Shown: piece by piece, positions 18,495-26,696 of the stretch | Layout: every line of letters begins with the position of its first letter | How positions within the stretch are numbered: position 1 is the first letter of the stretch | Assembly: GCA_017448245.1 (NCBI GenBank) | Contig: JAFSLV010000006.1 | Span: 1-59,760, forward strand | Source: Lachnospiraceae bacterium | GTDB lineage: Bacteria; Bacillota; Clostridia; Lachnospirales; Lachnospiraceae | Direction of reading: 5' to 3' | Length of the DNA: 59,760 bases | The notes under the pieces: generated by a model | What the model was told of the DNA's origin: nothing | The model's input: only the letters and a program-made list of their open reading frames with translations | The model's database searches: none | Made by a program: the position numbers and the translations under genes

Positions 18495-18893
18495 TCAACC
18501 CCGCAGCTCCGACACCGCCTCCGCGATCAGCTGCGCCGTCTTCTTTTTTCCGACGCCCACCACATGCGTATTGCAGTTATTGTACGGGATCAGTATGCGC
18601 TTTGCCTGCGATCTGCCGACGGCGACCGCCATCTTTCTGGTGATCTCTCCGCCCATGGCATCGGTGATGCAGATACCGACGGGACCCATGATCACATCGG
18701 CCGACGCACAAGCCACCTTGACGGCGTTTTCGCCGGTGGCCGCCTGATCGGCACCTTCCTTAAACATCGCGGCGGTCGCGGTCGCGTTCGTCCCGACCGC
18801 CGTGATGTCTGCTTCTTTGACCTGTTCTTTGATCGCGCGGATCAGCTGTCTTCCGAGACCGCCGCCCTGCGCGTCAATCACAAGGATCCGCAT
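18495..18893 (-). CDS. DUF3842 family protein
   Basis: 132 residues, full length for the family. It starts with a nucleotide-binding-like glycine pattern, ILVIDAQGGGLGRQL, and contains VGTNATATAAM, DQAATGENAV, GPVGICITDAMGGEIT and an ending PYNNCNTHVVGVG, all conserved in DUF3842. The family has no established function; the Rossmann-like start suggests binding of a nucleotide or phosphate. It begins 19 bases after the PPDK stop with a good AGGAGAAGGA site, so it is likely co-transcribed with PPDK. Confidence 0.88.
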   Translation of the reverse strand: MRILVIDAQGGGLGRQLIRAIKEQVKEADITAVGTNATATAAMFKEGADQAATGENAVKVACASADVIMGPVGICITDAMGGEITRKMAVAVGRSQAKRILIPYNNCNTHVVGVGKKKTAQLIAEAVSELRG

Positions 18894-18912
18894 GCTTCCT
18901 TCTCCTGCCTGC

Positions 18913-21900
18913 TTATCTCTTTCTTCTGATCGGCTTCCCGGCGGCAGTCTTCTTTGCGGCGGTCACCGTCTTCTTTGCCGCCTTTGCGCTGGTTGCCTTT
19001 TTTGCGAGCTTCCTTGCGCTCCTGACGGCCTTGGCGGTTTCCTTACGCGCCTTGCTCTGTGCGGCCTTAACGGCCTTCTTTGCGGCGCTCGTTTCCTTCT
19101 TTACGATCTTTTTGACCGACTTCTTTGCGGTCGTGACCTTCTTTGCCGCCTTCTTTTCCGCACTCTTTACGTTCTTTGCGACCTTCTTCTCCGCCTTTTT
19201 CACGGTCTTTTTCGCGGCGCTTGCTTTCTTTGCCACGGTCTTTTCCGCCTTCTTTACGGTCTTTTTCACCGCGGCCGCTTTCTTTGCGGCGGGCTTTCTC
19301 CTTGCGCGCGCAGCTTCGATTGCGCTCTGCGCCGCGGCAAGACGCGCGATCGGCACGCGGAAGGGCGAGCAGGACACGTAGTCGAGACCCGTGCGGTCAC
19401 AGAACATAACGGACGAAGGATCGCCGCCGTGCTCGCCGCAGATCCCTAAGTGGATCTGACGGTTTGCCTTTTTGCCCTTTTCGCAGGCCATCGCGACGAG
19501 CTGTCCGACGCCGGTCTGGTCGAGATGCGCAAAAGGATCCGACTCGTAGATGCCGGTCTTGTAGTAGCTGTCAAGGAACTTGCCCGCGTCATCGCGCGAG
19601 AAGCCGAAGGTCATCTGCGTGAGGTCGTTGGTGCCGAAGGAGAAGAAGTCCGCTTCTTTTCCGATCGCATCCGCCGTCAGCGCCGCTCTCGGGATCTCGA
19701 TCATCGTGCCGACGAGATATCTGATGTTGGAGCCCTTTTCCTTCTTGACCTGCTCCGCCGTGCGGACCACGATCTCTTTGACAAACTTAAACTCCTTCAC
19801 CTCGCCGGTCAGAGGGATCATCATTTCGGGCACAATATTGTAGCCCTTGCGCTTTTTGACGTCGATCGCGGCTTCCATGATCGCGCGTGTCTGCATCTCG
19901 GCGATCTCCGGATACGTGACCGCCAGACGGCAGCCGCGGTGACCCATCATCGGATTGAATTCATGCAGCGCGTCGCAGGTCGCCTGTACCTTTTTGACGG
20001 AGAGCTTCATCTCCTTTGCAAGCGCGATGATGTCCTCCTTTTCGGTCGGGACAAATTCGTGCAGCGGCGGATCGAGGAAGCGGATGGTCACGGGACGTGC
20101 GCCCATCGCCTCGTAGATGCCGATAAAGTCGTCTCTCTGGAAGGGAATCAGTTCCTCGAGCGCGGCCTTCCTCTGCTCCTGCGTCGTCGAAAGGATCATC
20201 TTGCGGATCTTGGGGATGCGCTCCGGTTCAAAGAACATGTGCTCCGTGCGGCAAAGGCCGATGCCCTCCGCGCCGAATTTGACCGCCTGCTGCGCATCGA
20301 CAGGCGTATCCGCGTTGGTGCGGACCTTTAAGCGTCTCTTCGCGTCCGCCCACTTCATGATGCGGCCGAAATTCTTGTCGATCGAAGCGTCCACCGTTTT
20401 GACATCGCCCAGATAGATCTTGCCGGTCGAGCCGTCGAGGGAAATATAGTCGCCTTCATGTACCGTGACGCCGCCGAGCGTAAAGGTGCCCTGCGCCTCC
20501 TGGAAGGTGATCTCTCCGCAGCCGGACACACAGCAGGTGCCCATGCCCCTGGCCACGACCGCCGCGTGGCTCGTCATGCCGCCTCTGGCGGTCAAAATCC
20601 CCTGCGATGCATGCATGCCCTCGATATCCTCGGGGCTCGTTTCCTGTCTGACCAAAATGACACGCTCGCCCTTCTTTGCGTGCTCGACCGCGGCATCCGC
20701 CGTGTAATAGACACGGCCGGCGGCGGCACCGGGAGACGCCGGAAGCGCAGAACCGATTTCCTTTGCGGCCTTTAAGGCGGCGGCATCAAAGACGGGATGC
20801 AGGAGCTGATCGAGGGACTTGGGCTCGATGCGCATGACCGCCTCATCCTGCGAGATCATCCTCTCGTCAACCAGGTCACAGGCGATCTGGATCGCCGCCT
20901 GCGCGGTGCGCTTGCCGTTTCTCGTCTGCAGGAAGTAGAGCTTGCCTTCCTGGATCGTGAATTCCATGTCCTGCATATCCTTGTAATGCTTTTCGAGCTT
21001 GTTGGCAAGCGCCATAAACTCTTCATAGCACTTGGGCAGATCCTTCTTTAACTGCGCAATCGGTGCGGGCGTGCGGATACCGGCGACGACGTCCTCGCCC
21101 TGCGCGTTGATCAGATACTCACCGAAGATCCCCTTCTTTCCGGTCGCGGGATCTCTCGTAAAGGCAACACCCGTGCCGCTCGTCATGCCCATATTGCCGA
21201 AGACCATCGTCTGCACGTTGACGGCGGTGCCCCAGTCGGAGGGGATGTCATTCATGCGGCGGTAGTAGATCGCGCGGTCATTGTTCCAGGAACGGAAGAC
21301 GGCCTTGACGGATTCCATGAGCTGGATCTTGGGATCCTGCGGAAACTCGACGCCCATCTCCTTTTTGTAGATGCGCTTGTAGCGGCGGATGACCTCCGCC
21401 ATGTCATCGGCATCGAGATCGAGATCGTATTTGACGCCCTTCTTTTTCTTGATGTCGTCTAAGACCTTTTCAAATTTCTGCTTGTCGATCTCCATGACAA
21501 CATCCGAAAACATCTGGATGAAACGGCGATACGAGTCACGCGCAAAGCGCGGATTTTTGGTCTTTTTCGCAAAGCCCGCACAGGTCATGTCGTTCATGCC
21601 GAGGTTTAAGATCGTGTCCATCATGCCGGGCATCGATGCACGCGCACCCGAGCGGACCGATACGAGAAGGGGATTTTCCGGATCGCCAAAAGAGCGCTCA
21701 TTGACCTTTTCGAGCCATTTGACGGCCTCTAAGATCTGGCGCTCCGTATCCTTGTTGATCGTCTCTCCCTGGTTGTAGTAGTCCGTGCAGGCCTCGGTCG
21801 TGACCGTAAAGCCCTGCGGGATCGGCATTCCGAGCCCCGTCATTTCGGCGAGGTTGGCACCTTTGCCGCCGAGCAGCGCACGCATGTCGGCGTTTCCTTC

Positions 21901-21927
21901 GTGAAACTTGTACACTCGTTTCGCCAT
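18913..21927 (-). CDS. ppdK: Pyruvate, phosphate dikinase with a Lys/Ala-rich histone-like tail
   Basis: The enzyme interconverts pyruvate, ATP and Pi with PEP, AMP and PPi. Residues 1 to about 875 are a complete PPDK: N-terminal ATP-grasp region, phospho-histidine H454 in GGMTSHAAVVARG, TIM-barrel domain with FGTNDLTQMTFGFSRDD, and the catalytic cysteine C830 in LGICGEHGGDP. Members of the family normally end near this point (SPFRVPIARLAAAQ). Here about 127 further residues (878-1004) consist almost only of Lys, Ala, Val, Thr and a few Arg, in AKKTVKKAEKKVAKN-type repeats ending RRKR, like histone H1 or bacterial Hc1-type proteins. The tail is in frame and free of stops. DUF3842 follows in the same operon. 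Confidence 0.95.
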   Translation of the reverse strand: MAKRVYKFHEGNADMRALLGGKGANLAEMTGLGMPIPQGFTVTTEACTDYYNQGETINKDTERQILEAVKWLEKVNERSFGDPENPLLVSVRSGARASMPGMMDTILNLGMNDMTCAGFAKKTKNPRFARDSYRRFIQMFSDVVMEIDKQKFEKVLDDIKKKKGVKYDLDLDADDMAEVIRRYKRIYKKEMGVEFPQDPKIQLMESVKAVFRSWNNDRAIYYRRMNDIPSDWGTAVNVQTMVFGNMGMTSGTGVAFTRDPATGKKGIFGEYLINAQGEDVVAGIRTPAPIAQLKKDLPKCYEEFMALANKLEKHYKDMQDMEFTIQEGKLYFLQTRNGKRTAQAAIQIACDLVDERMISQDEAVMRIEPKSLDQLLHPVFDAAALKAAKEIGSALPASPGAAAGRVYYTADAAVEHAKKGERVILVRQETSPEDIEGMHASQGILTARGGMTSHAAVVARGMGTCCVSGCGEITFQEAQGTFTLGGVTVHEGDYISLDGSTGKIYLGDVKTVDASIDKNFGRIMKWADAKRRLKVRTNADTPVDAQQAVKFGAEGIGLCRTEHMFFEPERIPKIRKMILSTTQEQRKAALEELIPFQRDDFIGIYEAMGARPVTIRFLDPPLHEFVPTEKEDIIALAKEMKLSVKKVQATCDALHEFNPMMGHRGCRLAVTYPEIAEMQTRAIMEAAIDVKKRKGYNIVPEMMIPLTGEVKEFKFVKEIVVRTAEQVKKEKGSNIRYLVGTMIEIPRAALTADAIGKEADFFSFGTNDLTQMTFGFSRDDAGKFLDSYYKTGIYESDPFAHLDQTGVGQLVAMACEKGKKANRQIHLGICGEHGGDPSSVMFCDRTGLDYVSCSPFRVPIARLAAAQSAIEAARARRKPAAKKAAAVKKTVKKAEKTVAKKASAAKKTVKKAEKKVAKNVKSAEKKAAKKVTTAKKSVKKIVKKETSAAKKAVKAAQSKARKETAKAVRSARKLAKKATSAKAAKKTVTAAKKTAAGKPIRRKR
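18916..19296 (-). repeat. Coding region of the PPDK Lys/Ala tail (degenerate short repeats)
   Basis: Imperfect tandem units on the theme GCC/AAG/AAG/ACC-GTC encode A-K-K-T-V-K-K-A-E-K. The codons are strongly biased to AAG and GCC/GCG. The opposite strand is correspondingly rich in CTTCTTTGC motifs. Confidence 0.85.
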
Positions 21928-21972
21928 ACTGGTTTTCCTCCGATTGCTTGTTTTGTAAAAAGCGTTGGTTAT

Positions 21973-22010
21973 AAAAAAAGAAGCCCTTCTATTTTAATAT
22001 AGAAGGGCTT
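21973..22010 (-). terminator. Intrinsic terminator of the heme operon
   Basis: AAGCCCTTCTAT and its complement ATAGAAGGGCTT (21981-22010) form a long stem, followed on the minus strand by CTTTTTTT. It lies 15 bases beyond the stop of the radical SAM gene and just before the PPDK leader. Confidence 0.85.
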
Positions 22011-22024
22011 GAAAAACAAGTCTG

Positions 22025-23233
22025 TTACAACAACTCCGAAAGCTTCCTTGAAATCGTATTGCCCCAGAAGATCCCCGCATCGGTCAGCCGATAGCCTCCT
22101 TCCTCCGGCTCAATCAGCCCCTCTTCCAGAAGTGACGCGCGCATCTTTTCGTAGGCCTCCCTGTCCCGGTAGAGCGCTTCGTTGCGCGGCAGGCGGCATG
22201 TCTGCAGATCTCCCTTGAACCGCGTCACCTCGTCATACTCTTTCGCAAAGCGCATGCCCTGGCGCTGATCAAAATCCTCCACGTAGGATGCGTATTCGGA
22301 GACCGCAACCGGCGTCATCAGCGCGACGGAGTCCACGCTTCCTCCCGCCCCCGCGCCGAGCGGCAGCGTATCCGCCGCCCTGTGGCGGTTCATGATGTAT
22401 TTGTACCGGTCCCCCTTCACCATCTTGGTGAGTTCGAGAAATTCATATCCTTCACCGCGCATCTTTTGAGCGATCCGCATGAAAAACCGCTCGTCCCTTT
22501 CCTCGTTCTGCGCCTCCCCGATCGACGCCTCCTTCATGTTGATCAGGGAATAGAGGGAAAAACCGTCGAGGGAAAGCGCGGCGATCCGGTCGAGATCACG
22601 CTCGAGATCTTCGTCGGTCTGTCCCGGATAGTTGTAAATGAGATCCATGCTGACCGTCACGTCCTTATACTGCCTGAGGGCGGCGAGTCTTTTGTAGGCC
22701 GCATCTCCGGTCCCCGTGCGGTTCATGCTTTTTCTTCCCCTGTCGTCAAAGGTCTGAACGCCCACGGAAAAACGGTTGACGCCGGCCGCAACCAGCGCGT
22801 CCGATTTGTCCTGTGTCAGCTCCGTCACTGTCGTTTCGATCGTAAACTCCGCATCCTCCGTGAAATGCAGATGCTCCCTCATCGCGGAAAGAATACTCAC
22901 CAGCTCCTCTGCGGACAGCGTTGTCGGCGTACCGCCCCCGAAATAGACCGCGTCAAAACGCGTATCCCTGATGTAGGGAAGTGACGCGTACTGCGCGATA
23001 TCCCGCACAATCAGCGGTGCAAGCTCCCTGTCGGGTGTCTGCAGGGTACGGCGCATGTTGCAAAAGCTGCAGATCTTGCTGCAATAAGGCACATGCACAT
23101 AGATCGTCGCATTCCCCGGATCGTCAAGGCGTCCCTCAGAAAGCGCTTCCTTTACTCCTGCCACTCCGCGCACATATTTTTTTCCTTCGCTCATCGCGCT
23201 GTGGTGGGTCTTGATGCGCTCCTTAAACATCAT
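22025..23233 (-). CDS. HemN-like radical SAM protein (ChuW/HutW-type candidate)
   Basis: Start at MMFKERIK (23233), with GGAAAGGA six bases upstream; the ATG overlaps the flavodoxin stop. The 402-residue protein has the radical SAM CxxxCxxC at C51, C55 and C58 (VPYCSKICSFCNM), YFGGGTPTTLS, and the HemN-type SVGVQTFDD and MDLIYNYPGQTDEDL blocks, with a winged-helix C-terminal domain (LTDAGIFWGNTISRKL). Because it is encoded with an IsdE-like heme-binding protein, an ABC transporter and a flavodoxin, anaerobic heme opening (ChuW/HutW activity) is more likely than coproporphyrinogen oxidation. That role is inference from context. Confidence 0.85.
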   Translation of the reverse strand: MMFKERIKTHHSAMSEGKKYVRGVAGVKEALSEGRLDDPGNATIYVHVPYCSKICSFCNMRRTLQTPDRELAPLIVRDIAQYASLPYIRDTRFDAVYFGGGTPTTLSAEELVSILSAMREHLHFTEDAEFTIETTVTELTQDKSDALVAAGVNRFSVGVQTFDDRGRKSMNRTGTGDAAYKRLAALRQYKDVTVSMDLIYNYPGQTDEDLERDLDRIAALSLDGFSLYSLINMKEASIGEAQNEERDERFFMRIAQKMRGEGYEFLELTKMVKGDRYKYIMNRHRAADTLPLGAGAGGSVDSVALMTPVAVSEYASYVEDFDQRQGMRFAKEYDEVTRFKGDLQTCRLPRNEALYRDREAYEKMRASLLEEGLIEPEEGGYRLTDAGIFWGNTISRKLSELL

Positions 23234-23738
23234 AGGCAATCCTTTCCGAAAACATCTGCGCCGCACACGCGATGTCTTCCGCCGACGGATGGTTTTCGGA
23301 GATCCGGTAGCGCTTTCTCTTTTCCGGCGTCGGCTTGTGCGGATTGTCGTCCGGCATTTTTTCAAAGACTTTGATCAGTTCCGGATCGATTCTCCCCTGG
23401 CAGTGAAACTTGCCGATCACATGATTTTGTTCTTTGACCAGCGCCTCGCCCGCAAGAATCGCTCCGTATCCGTGCTCCGAATCGGGCCAGAACGCGAGCG
23501 TGCAGAACAGTCCCACCTTCTTTCCGGAGAGTGCGCCAAGATACTCCTTTGCTTCCGCGCAGGGGCCTCCTTTGTCGACCCAGTAGCCCGCAAGGATCAC
23601 GTCATAGTCTTTCGTATCCCGCGCCTCTTCCATCGGCAGGATCGTCTTGTCCGCATCCTGCAGCCCGTCATAAATCCCCTCGGCGAGTTTTTTGGTATTT
23701 CCCGTTTTTGAAGCATATGTGACCAGTACTTTTTTCAT
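23223..23738 (-). CDS. Flavodoxin family protein
   Basis: Start at MKKVLVTY (23738), five bases after AGGAGG. 171 residues. The FMN phosphate loop TYASKTGNTKKLAEGI, the 50s-loop AGYWVDKGGP and the 90s region FCTLAFWPDSEHGYG mark a flavodoxin/BilS-like fold. Members of this subfamily supply single electrons to partner reductases. Its position between the transporter ATPase and the radical SAM enzyme, overlapping the latter by 11 bases, suggests that it is the reductant for heme breakdown. Confidence 0.88.
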   Translation of the reverse strand: MKKVLVTYASKTGNTKKLAEGIYDGLQDADKTILPMEEARDTKDYDVILAGYWVDKGGPCAEAKEYLGALSGKKVGLFCTLAFWPDSEHGYGAILAGEALVKEQNHVIGKFHCQGRIDPELIKVFEKMPDDNPHKPTPEKRKRYRISENHPSAEDIACAAQMFSERIAYDV

Positions 23739-23764
23739 GATTCCTCCTGTGTGGTTGACTGCCC

Positions 23765-24583
23765 TTAGGGACACCGGTTGTCCCCCGGGGGTTCCTTTGT
23801 GTCATCGGTTGCATCCTCCACGATCGGAATGATATACGGACAGTTGTTTTCTCCTGACCAGCAGACCACGGAGCGGATGCCGTAGACCTCTTGCAGTCTC
23901 TCCTTCGTGATACCCTCCTCCACGTCGCCCGCATAGACGATCTCACCTTCGTGCATCATGATCAGACTGTCGGAAAACTGGATCGCATGATTGATATCAT
24001 GCAATACCATCACGATCGTCATGCCGAACTCCCGGTTGAGCCTGCGGATCAAAGACAATACCTCGAGCTGGTAAAAAATATCGAGATAGGTCGTCGGCTC
24101 GTCCAGAAAGAGCGTATTGGTTTTCTGTGCCAGCGCCATCGCGATCCATGCGCGCTGTCTCTCTCCTCCCGAGAGCTGCCCCACGCGCTTGTCCGCCATC
24201 TCTTTGAGATTGGTCACGCCAAGTGCCCAGTCCACCACTTCCTCCGCGTCCTCGTCATGCGCAGAAAACATGGTCTGATGCGGCATCCTGCCAAAGCGCA
24301 CGAGCCGCTCGACGCTGAGATCGTTCGGCGCCGTATTCTGCTGATGCACCATGGCGATCTTTTTGGCGATCTGTCTGGTGCTCATACTGCTCAAATCGGT
24401 TCCCTCGATCAGGATGGAACCGCCCTGCGGCCTGAGCTGCCTGACCAGAAGATTTAAGAGCGTGGACTTGCCGCTGCCGTTCGGACCGAGGATCGAAGTC
24501 ACTCTTCCCAGAAGGATTTTACCGCACAGATGACGGATCAGCGGCCGCTCGTCATAAGAAAAATCCAGATCCTTAATCTCCAT
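23765..24583 (-). CDS. ABC transporter ATP-binding protein (FecE/HmuV-like)
   Basis: 272 residues. Walker A GPNGSGKSTLL, Q-loop near MVHQQNT, signature LSGGERQRAWIAMAL, Walker B TLFLDEPTTYLD and H-loop MVLHDINHA are all intact. It powers import by the FecCD-type permease encoded upstream, with an 11-base gene overlap. The last 25 residues are acidic and extend beyond the usual end. Iron-siderophore, heme and cobalamin transporters share this subunit type. Confidence 0.92.
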   Translation of the reverse strand: MEIKDLDFSYDERPLIRHLCGKILLGRVTSILGPNGSGKSTLLNLLVRQLRPQGGSILIEGTDLSSMSTRQIAKKIAMVHQQNTAPNDLSVERLVRFGRMPHQTMFSAHDEDAEEVVDWALGVTNLKEMADKRVGQLSGGERQRAWIAMALAQKTNTLFLDEPTTYLDIFYQLEVLSLIRRLNREFGMTIVMVLHDINHAIQFSDSLIMMHEGEIVYAGDVEEGITKERLQEVYGIRSVVCWSGENNCPYIIPIVEDATDDTKEPPGDNRCP

Positions 24584-25571
24584 ATCCCGAGCTGTCCTTT
24601 CTGAGCAGATAGAGAAAAAACGGTCCGCCGCTGACCGTCGTAATCACGCCGACCGGAATCTCATAGGGTGATATGATGATACGGCCGACGGTATCCGCGG
24701 CCAAAAGCATCGTCGCGCCGAGGAGTGCGGCAAAGGGCAAAAGCCTGCGGTGCTCCGATCCCATCAGCATCCTCGATATGTGCGGCACGACCAGACCGAT
24801 AAATCCGATCACTCCGACAAAGGAGGTCGAGACTCCCGCCAGAAAAACGGCACCTGCGGAAATGACGACCCGCAGGAGATTGGGATTGTAGCCGAGGCTT
24901 CTCGTATTTTTATCACCGAGTGCGAGGATGTCGCAGCTTCTCGACATCGCAAACGCGAATGCAAGACCGAAAACGGAATACACCGCCATGTAGACCACCT
25001 GCTGCCAGCTCTTTTTCCCGAGCTCCCCGTTCATCCAGGACAGGACGCCCGAGAGCTGTTCGCTGTTGAAGAGATAGATGAGGCTCGTGACGCCGCCGAG
25101 GACCGAGTTGACCGCGACACCCGCGAGCACGATGCGGACGGCGCTGAGGCCGTGCTTCCACGCCAGCGAATAGATCATCAGACAGGCAAGAATCCCGCCG
25201 GCAAACCCGAACAGCGGACGCGAGGCATTGAGCCCGGGCAGATACAGCATGATCGTGATTACGACGACGCTCGCACCGGATGAGATTCCCGTGATGCCGG
25301 GATCCGCCATCGGATTGTGCATGACGCTCTGCAGCAGCACGCCCGAAACCGCGAGATTGGCACCCGTCATGACCGCCATCAGGATCCGCGGGATGCGGAT
25401 ATCCCGGATGATACCGCTCGTTCCGGAAGCGTCTGCGGAAAAAGCGGCCGCAATCTCGCGGTAGGGTACGCGCACGCTGCCCAGTGTGAGCGCAAGAAGC
25501 ATGACGCTAAGAAGCAGTACACCGAGCAGCGTGCAGGCAAAAACAGCAGAAATGCGCCGCCTGTTATTCAT
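24573..25571 (-). CDS. FecCD-family ABC transporter permease
   Basis: 332 residues with about ten membrane helices. Family marks include RIPRILMAVMTGANLAVSGV, QSVMHNPMADPGITGISSGA and GFIGLVVPHISRML. It forms the homodimeric channel of a type II importer for heme, siderophore or cobalamin. It overlaps the binding-protein gene by eight bases and the ATPase gene by eleven, so all three are translationally coupled. Confidence 0.94.
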   Translation of the reverse strand: MNNRRRISAVFACTLLGVLLLSVMLLALTLGSVRVPYREIAAAFSADASGTSGIIRDIRIPRILMAVMTGANLAVSGVLLQSVMHNPMADPGITGISSGASVVVITIMLYLPGLNASRPLFGFAGGILACLMIYSLAWKHGLSAVRIVLAGVAVNSVLGGVTSLIYLFNSEQLSGVLSWMNGELGKKSWQQVVYMAVYSVFGLAFAFAMSRSCDILALGDKNTRSLGYNPNLLRVVISAGAVFLAGVSTSFVGVIGFIGLVVPHISRMLMGSEHRRLLPFAALLGATMLLAADTVGRIIISPYEIPVGVITTVSGGPFFLYLLRKDSSGYGD

Positions 25572-26520
25572 ACAGGATCGCGGCCATTTTTTCCATGGCT
25601 TCCGGCGCTGACAGATTGGCGCTCATGCCAAAGACGCCGGTCTCGAGCGCAACGACCCTGCCGTTTTGGACGGCATCAAAATTTTGCCACGCGGCATTGG
25701 TATCAAACTCCGCCTGCAGCGCCTGCATCGACGCCTCCGGATTGGCATGCGCCATCAGCAAAATGAAATCCGGATTTTTGTCGGCGAGATACTCCATGTC
25801 CACGGGAGAAAAGGGTGCCGGCGCATCGGTGATGACATTGGTCGCGCCCGCACGTTTTGCGATGTCCCCGACATAGGTATTTTCCGAGGCCACCATAAAG
25901 GAATCTCCCGCACCAAAGATGATCAGCACACTCGGGCTGTCCTTGCCGGAAGCAAGATCCTGCACGGCAGCCTCCCTGGTCTCGATATCCGCAATGAGCG
26001 CCTGCGCCTCGTCCTCCACGCCAAAGCGCGCACCGAGCGTCGTGATCGTCTCCTTGAGATCATCGACACCGGACAGCGTGACAAATAACGCCTCTGCGCC
26101 GAGCGCTTCGATCCCGGCGCGCAGATCCTCCTCGAGCGACTGCACCGATACCACCACCGTGGGCTCGAGGGACGCGATGACCTCCATGTCCGGCTCCATC
26201 GGATTGCCGATCCTCGTTGCGTCCGCAACGCTCTCGGGCAGATCGTAGGCGGAGGTCGGCACACCGACCATCGGCACGCCCATTGCATCGAGGATCTCCA
26301 CGATGGCAACGGCACCCGCGATGATTCTTTCATCCGTCACCGCACCCGGTTCCTCCTGCGTGGTCTCTTCCTGTGTCTCCTCCGCGGTTTCCTCAGGCGC
26401 CGCCGCCTCCTGCGTCGTCTCCTGTGTGCTCTGCGCCGCAGGCGCAGACGAAGAACATGCGGCCAGAAGCGCGCATACGCAAAGCACCGCTGCCGCGGCT
26501 TTCCAACTCTTTTTTCTCAT
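25564..26520 (-). CDS. IsdE-like heme/iron substrate-binding lipoprotein
   Basis: 318 residues: lipoprotein signal ending LLAACSSS (lipid-bearing C22), a Glu/Thr/Gln-rich linker to about 60, then a Peripla_BP_2 two-lobe domain. The sequence VGVPTS, then GNPMEPDMEVIASLEPT, and later LLMAHANPEASMQ parallels IsdE, where one Met and one His coordinate heme; M108 and H258 are the candidate ligands here. It should deliver heme or another iron complex to the FecCD permease. First gene of the five-gene operon and preceded by its promoter and a dyad. Confidence 0.88.
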   Translation of the reverse strand: MRKKSWKAAAAVLCVCALLAACSSSAPAAQSTQETTQEAAAPEETAEETQEETTQEEPGAVTDERIIAGAVAIVEILDAMGVPMVGVPTSAYDLPESVADATRIGNPMEPDMEVIASLEPTVVVSVQSLEEDLRAGIEALGAEALFVTLSGVDDLKETITTLGARFGVEDEAQALIADIETREAAVQDLASGKDSPSVLIIFGAGDSFMVASENTYVGDIAKRAGATNVITDAPAPFSPVDMEYLADKNPDFILLMAHANPEASMQALQAEFDTNAAWQNFDAVQNGRVVALETGVFGMSANLSAPEAMEKMAAILYE

Positions 26521-26552
26521 GATTGTCCCCCCTTTTTAGATGTAAGACTTGA

Positions 26553-26584
26553 CTAATTATAGTTAGCCGCTTTTAACTTATCAA
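26553..26584 (-). promoter_or_regulatory. Promoter and overlapping dyad operator of the heme operon
   Basis: Minus-strand TTGATA (26579-26584), 17 bases, TATAAT (26556-26561). The dyad CTAA-N6-TTAG (26553-26566) encloses the -10 box, so a bound repressor would block it. An iron-responsive regulator is expected, but neither a Fur nor a DtxR consensus is matched well. Confidence 0.7.
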
Positions 26585-26620
26585 CCTTATCATCTTTTCC
26601 CGTGGACGTCAAGGGCATGC

Positions 26621-26656
26621 CAAGGGGGACGGTTCTCATTGGCTTGTTTCCGGTCA
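26621..26656 (-). repeat. Dispersed repeat (GGGACGGTTCTC family), copy a
   Basis: The minus-strand unit reads TGACCGGAAACAAGCCA, a short variable part, then GAGAACCGTCCCCCTTG. Tandem with copy b directly downstream of the giant gene. Confidence 0.85.
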
Positions 26657-26696
26657 AGGGGGACGGTTCTCAGTGGCTTGTTTCCGGTCAGTGGGG
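26655..26696 (-). repeat. Dispersed repeat, copy b
   Basis: Same unit as copy a, starting at the base after the stop codon of the giant surface-protein gene. Confidence 0.85.

Noticed and set aside
19450-20331. Plus-strand frame of 293 codons within PPDK
   Set aside because: Antisense to conserved PPDK sequence; composition is a mirror of the opposite strand.
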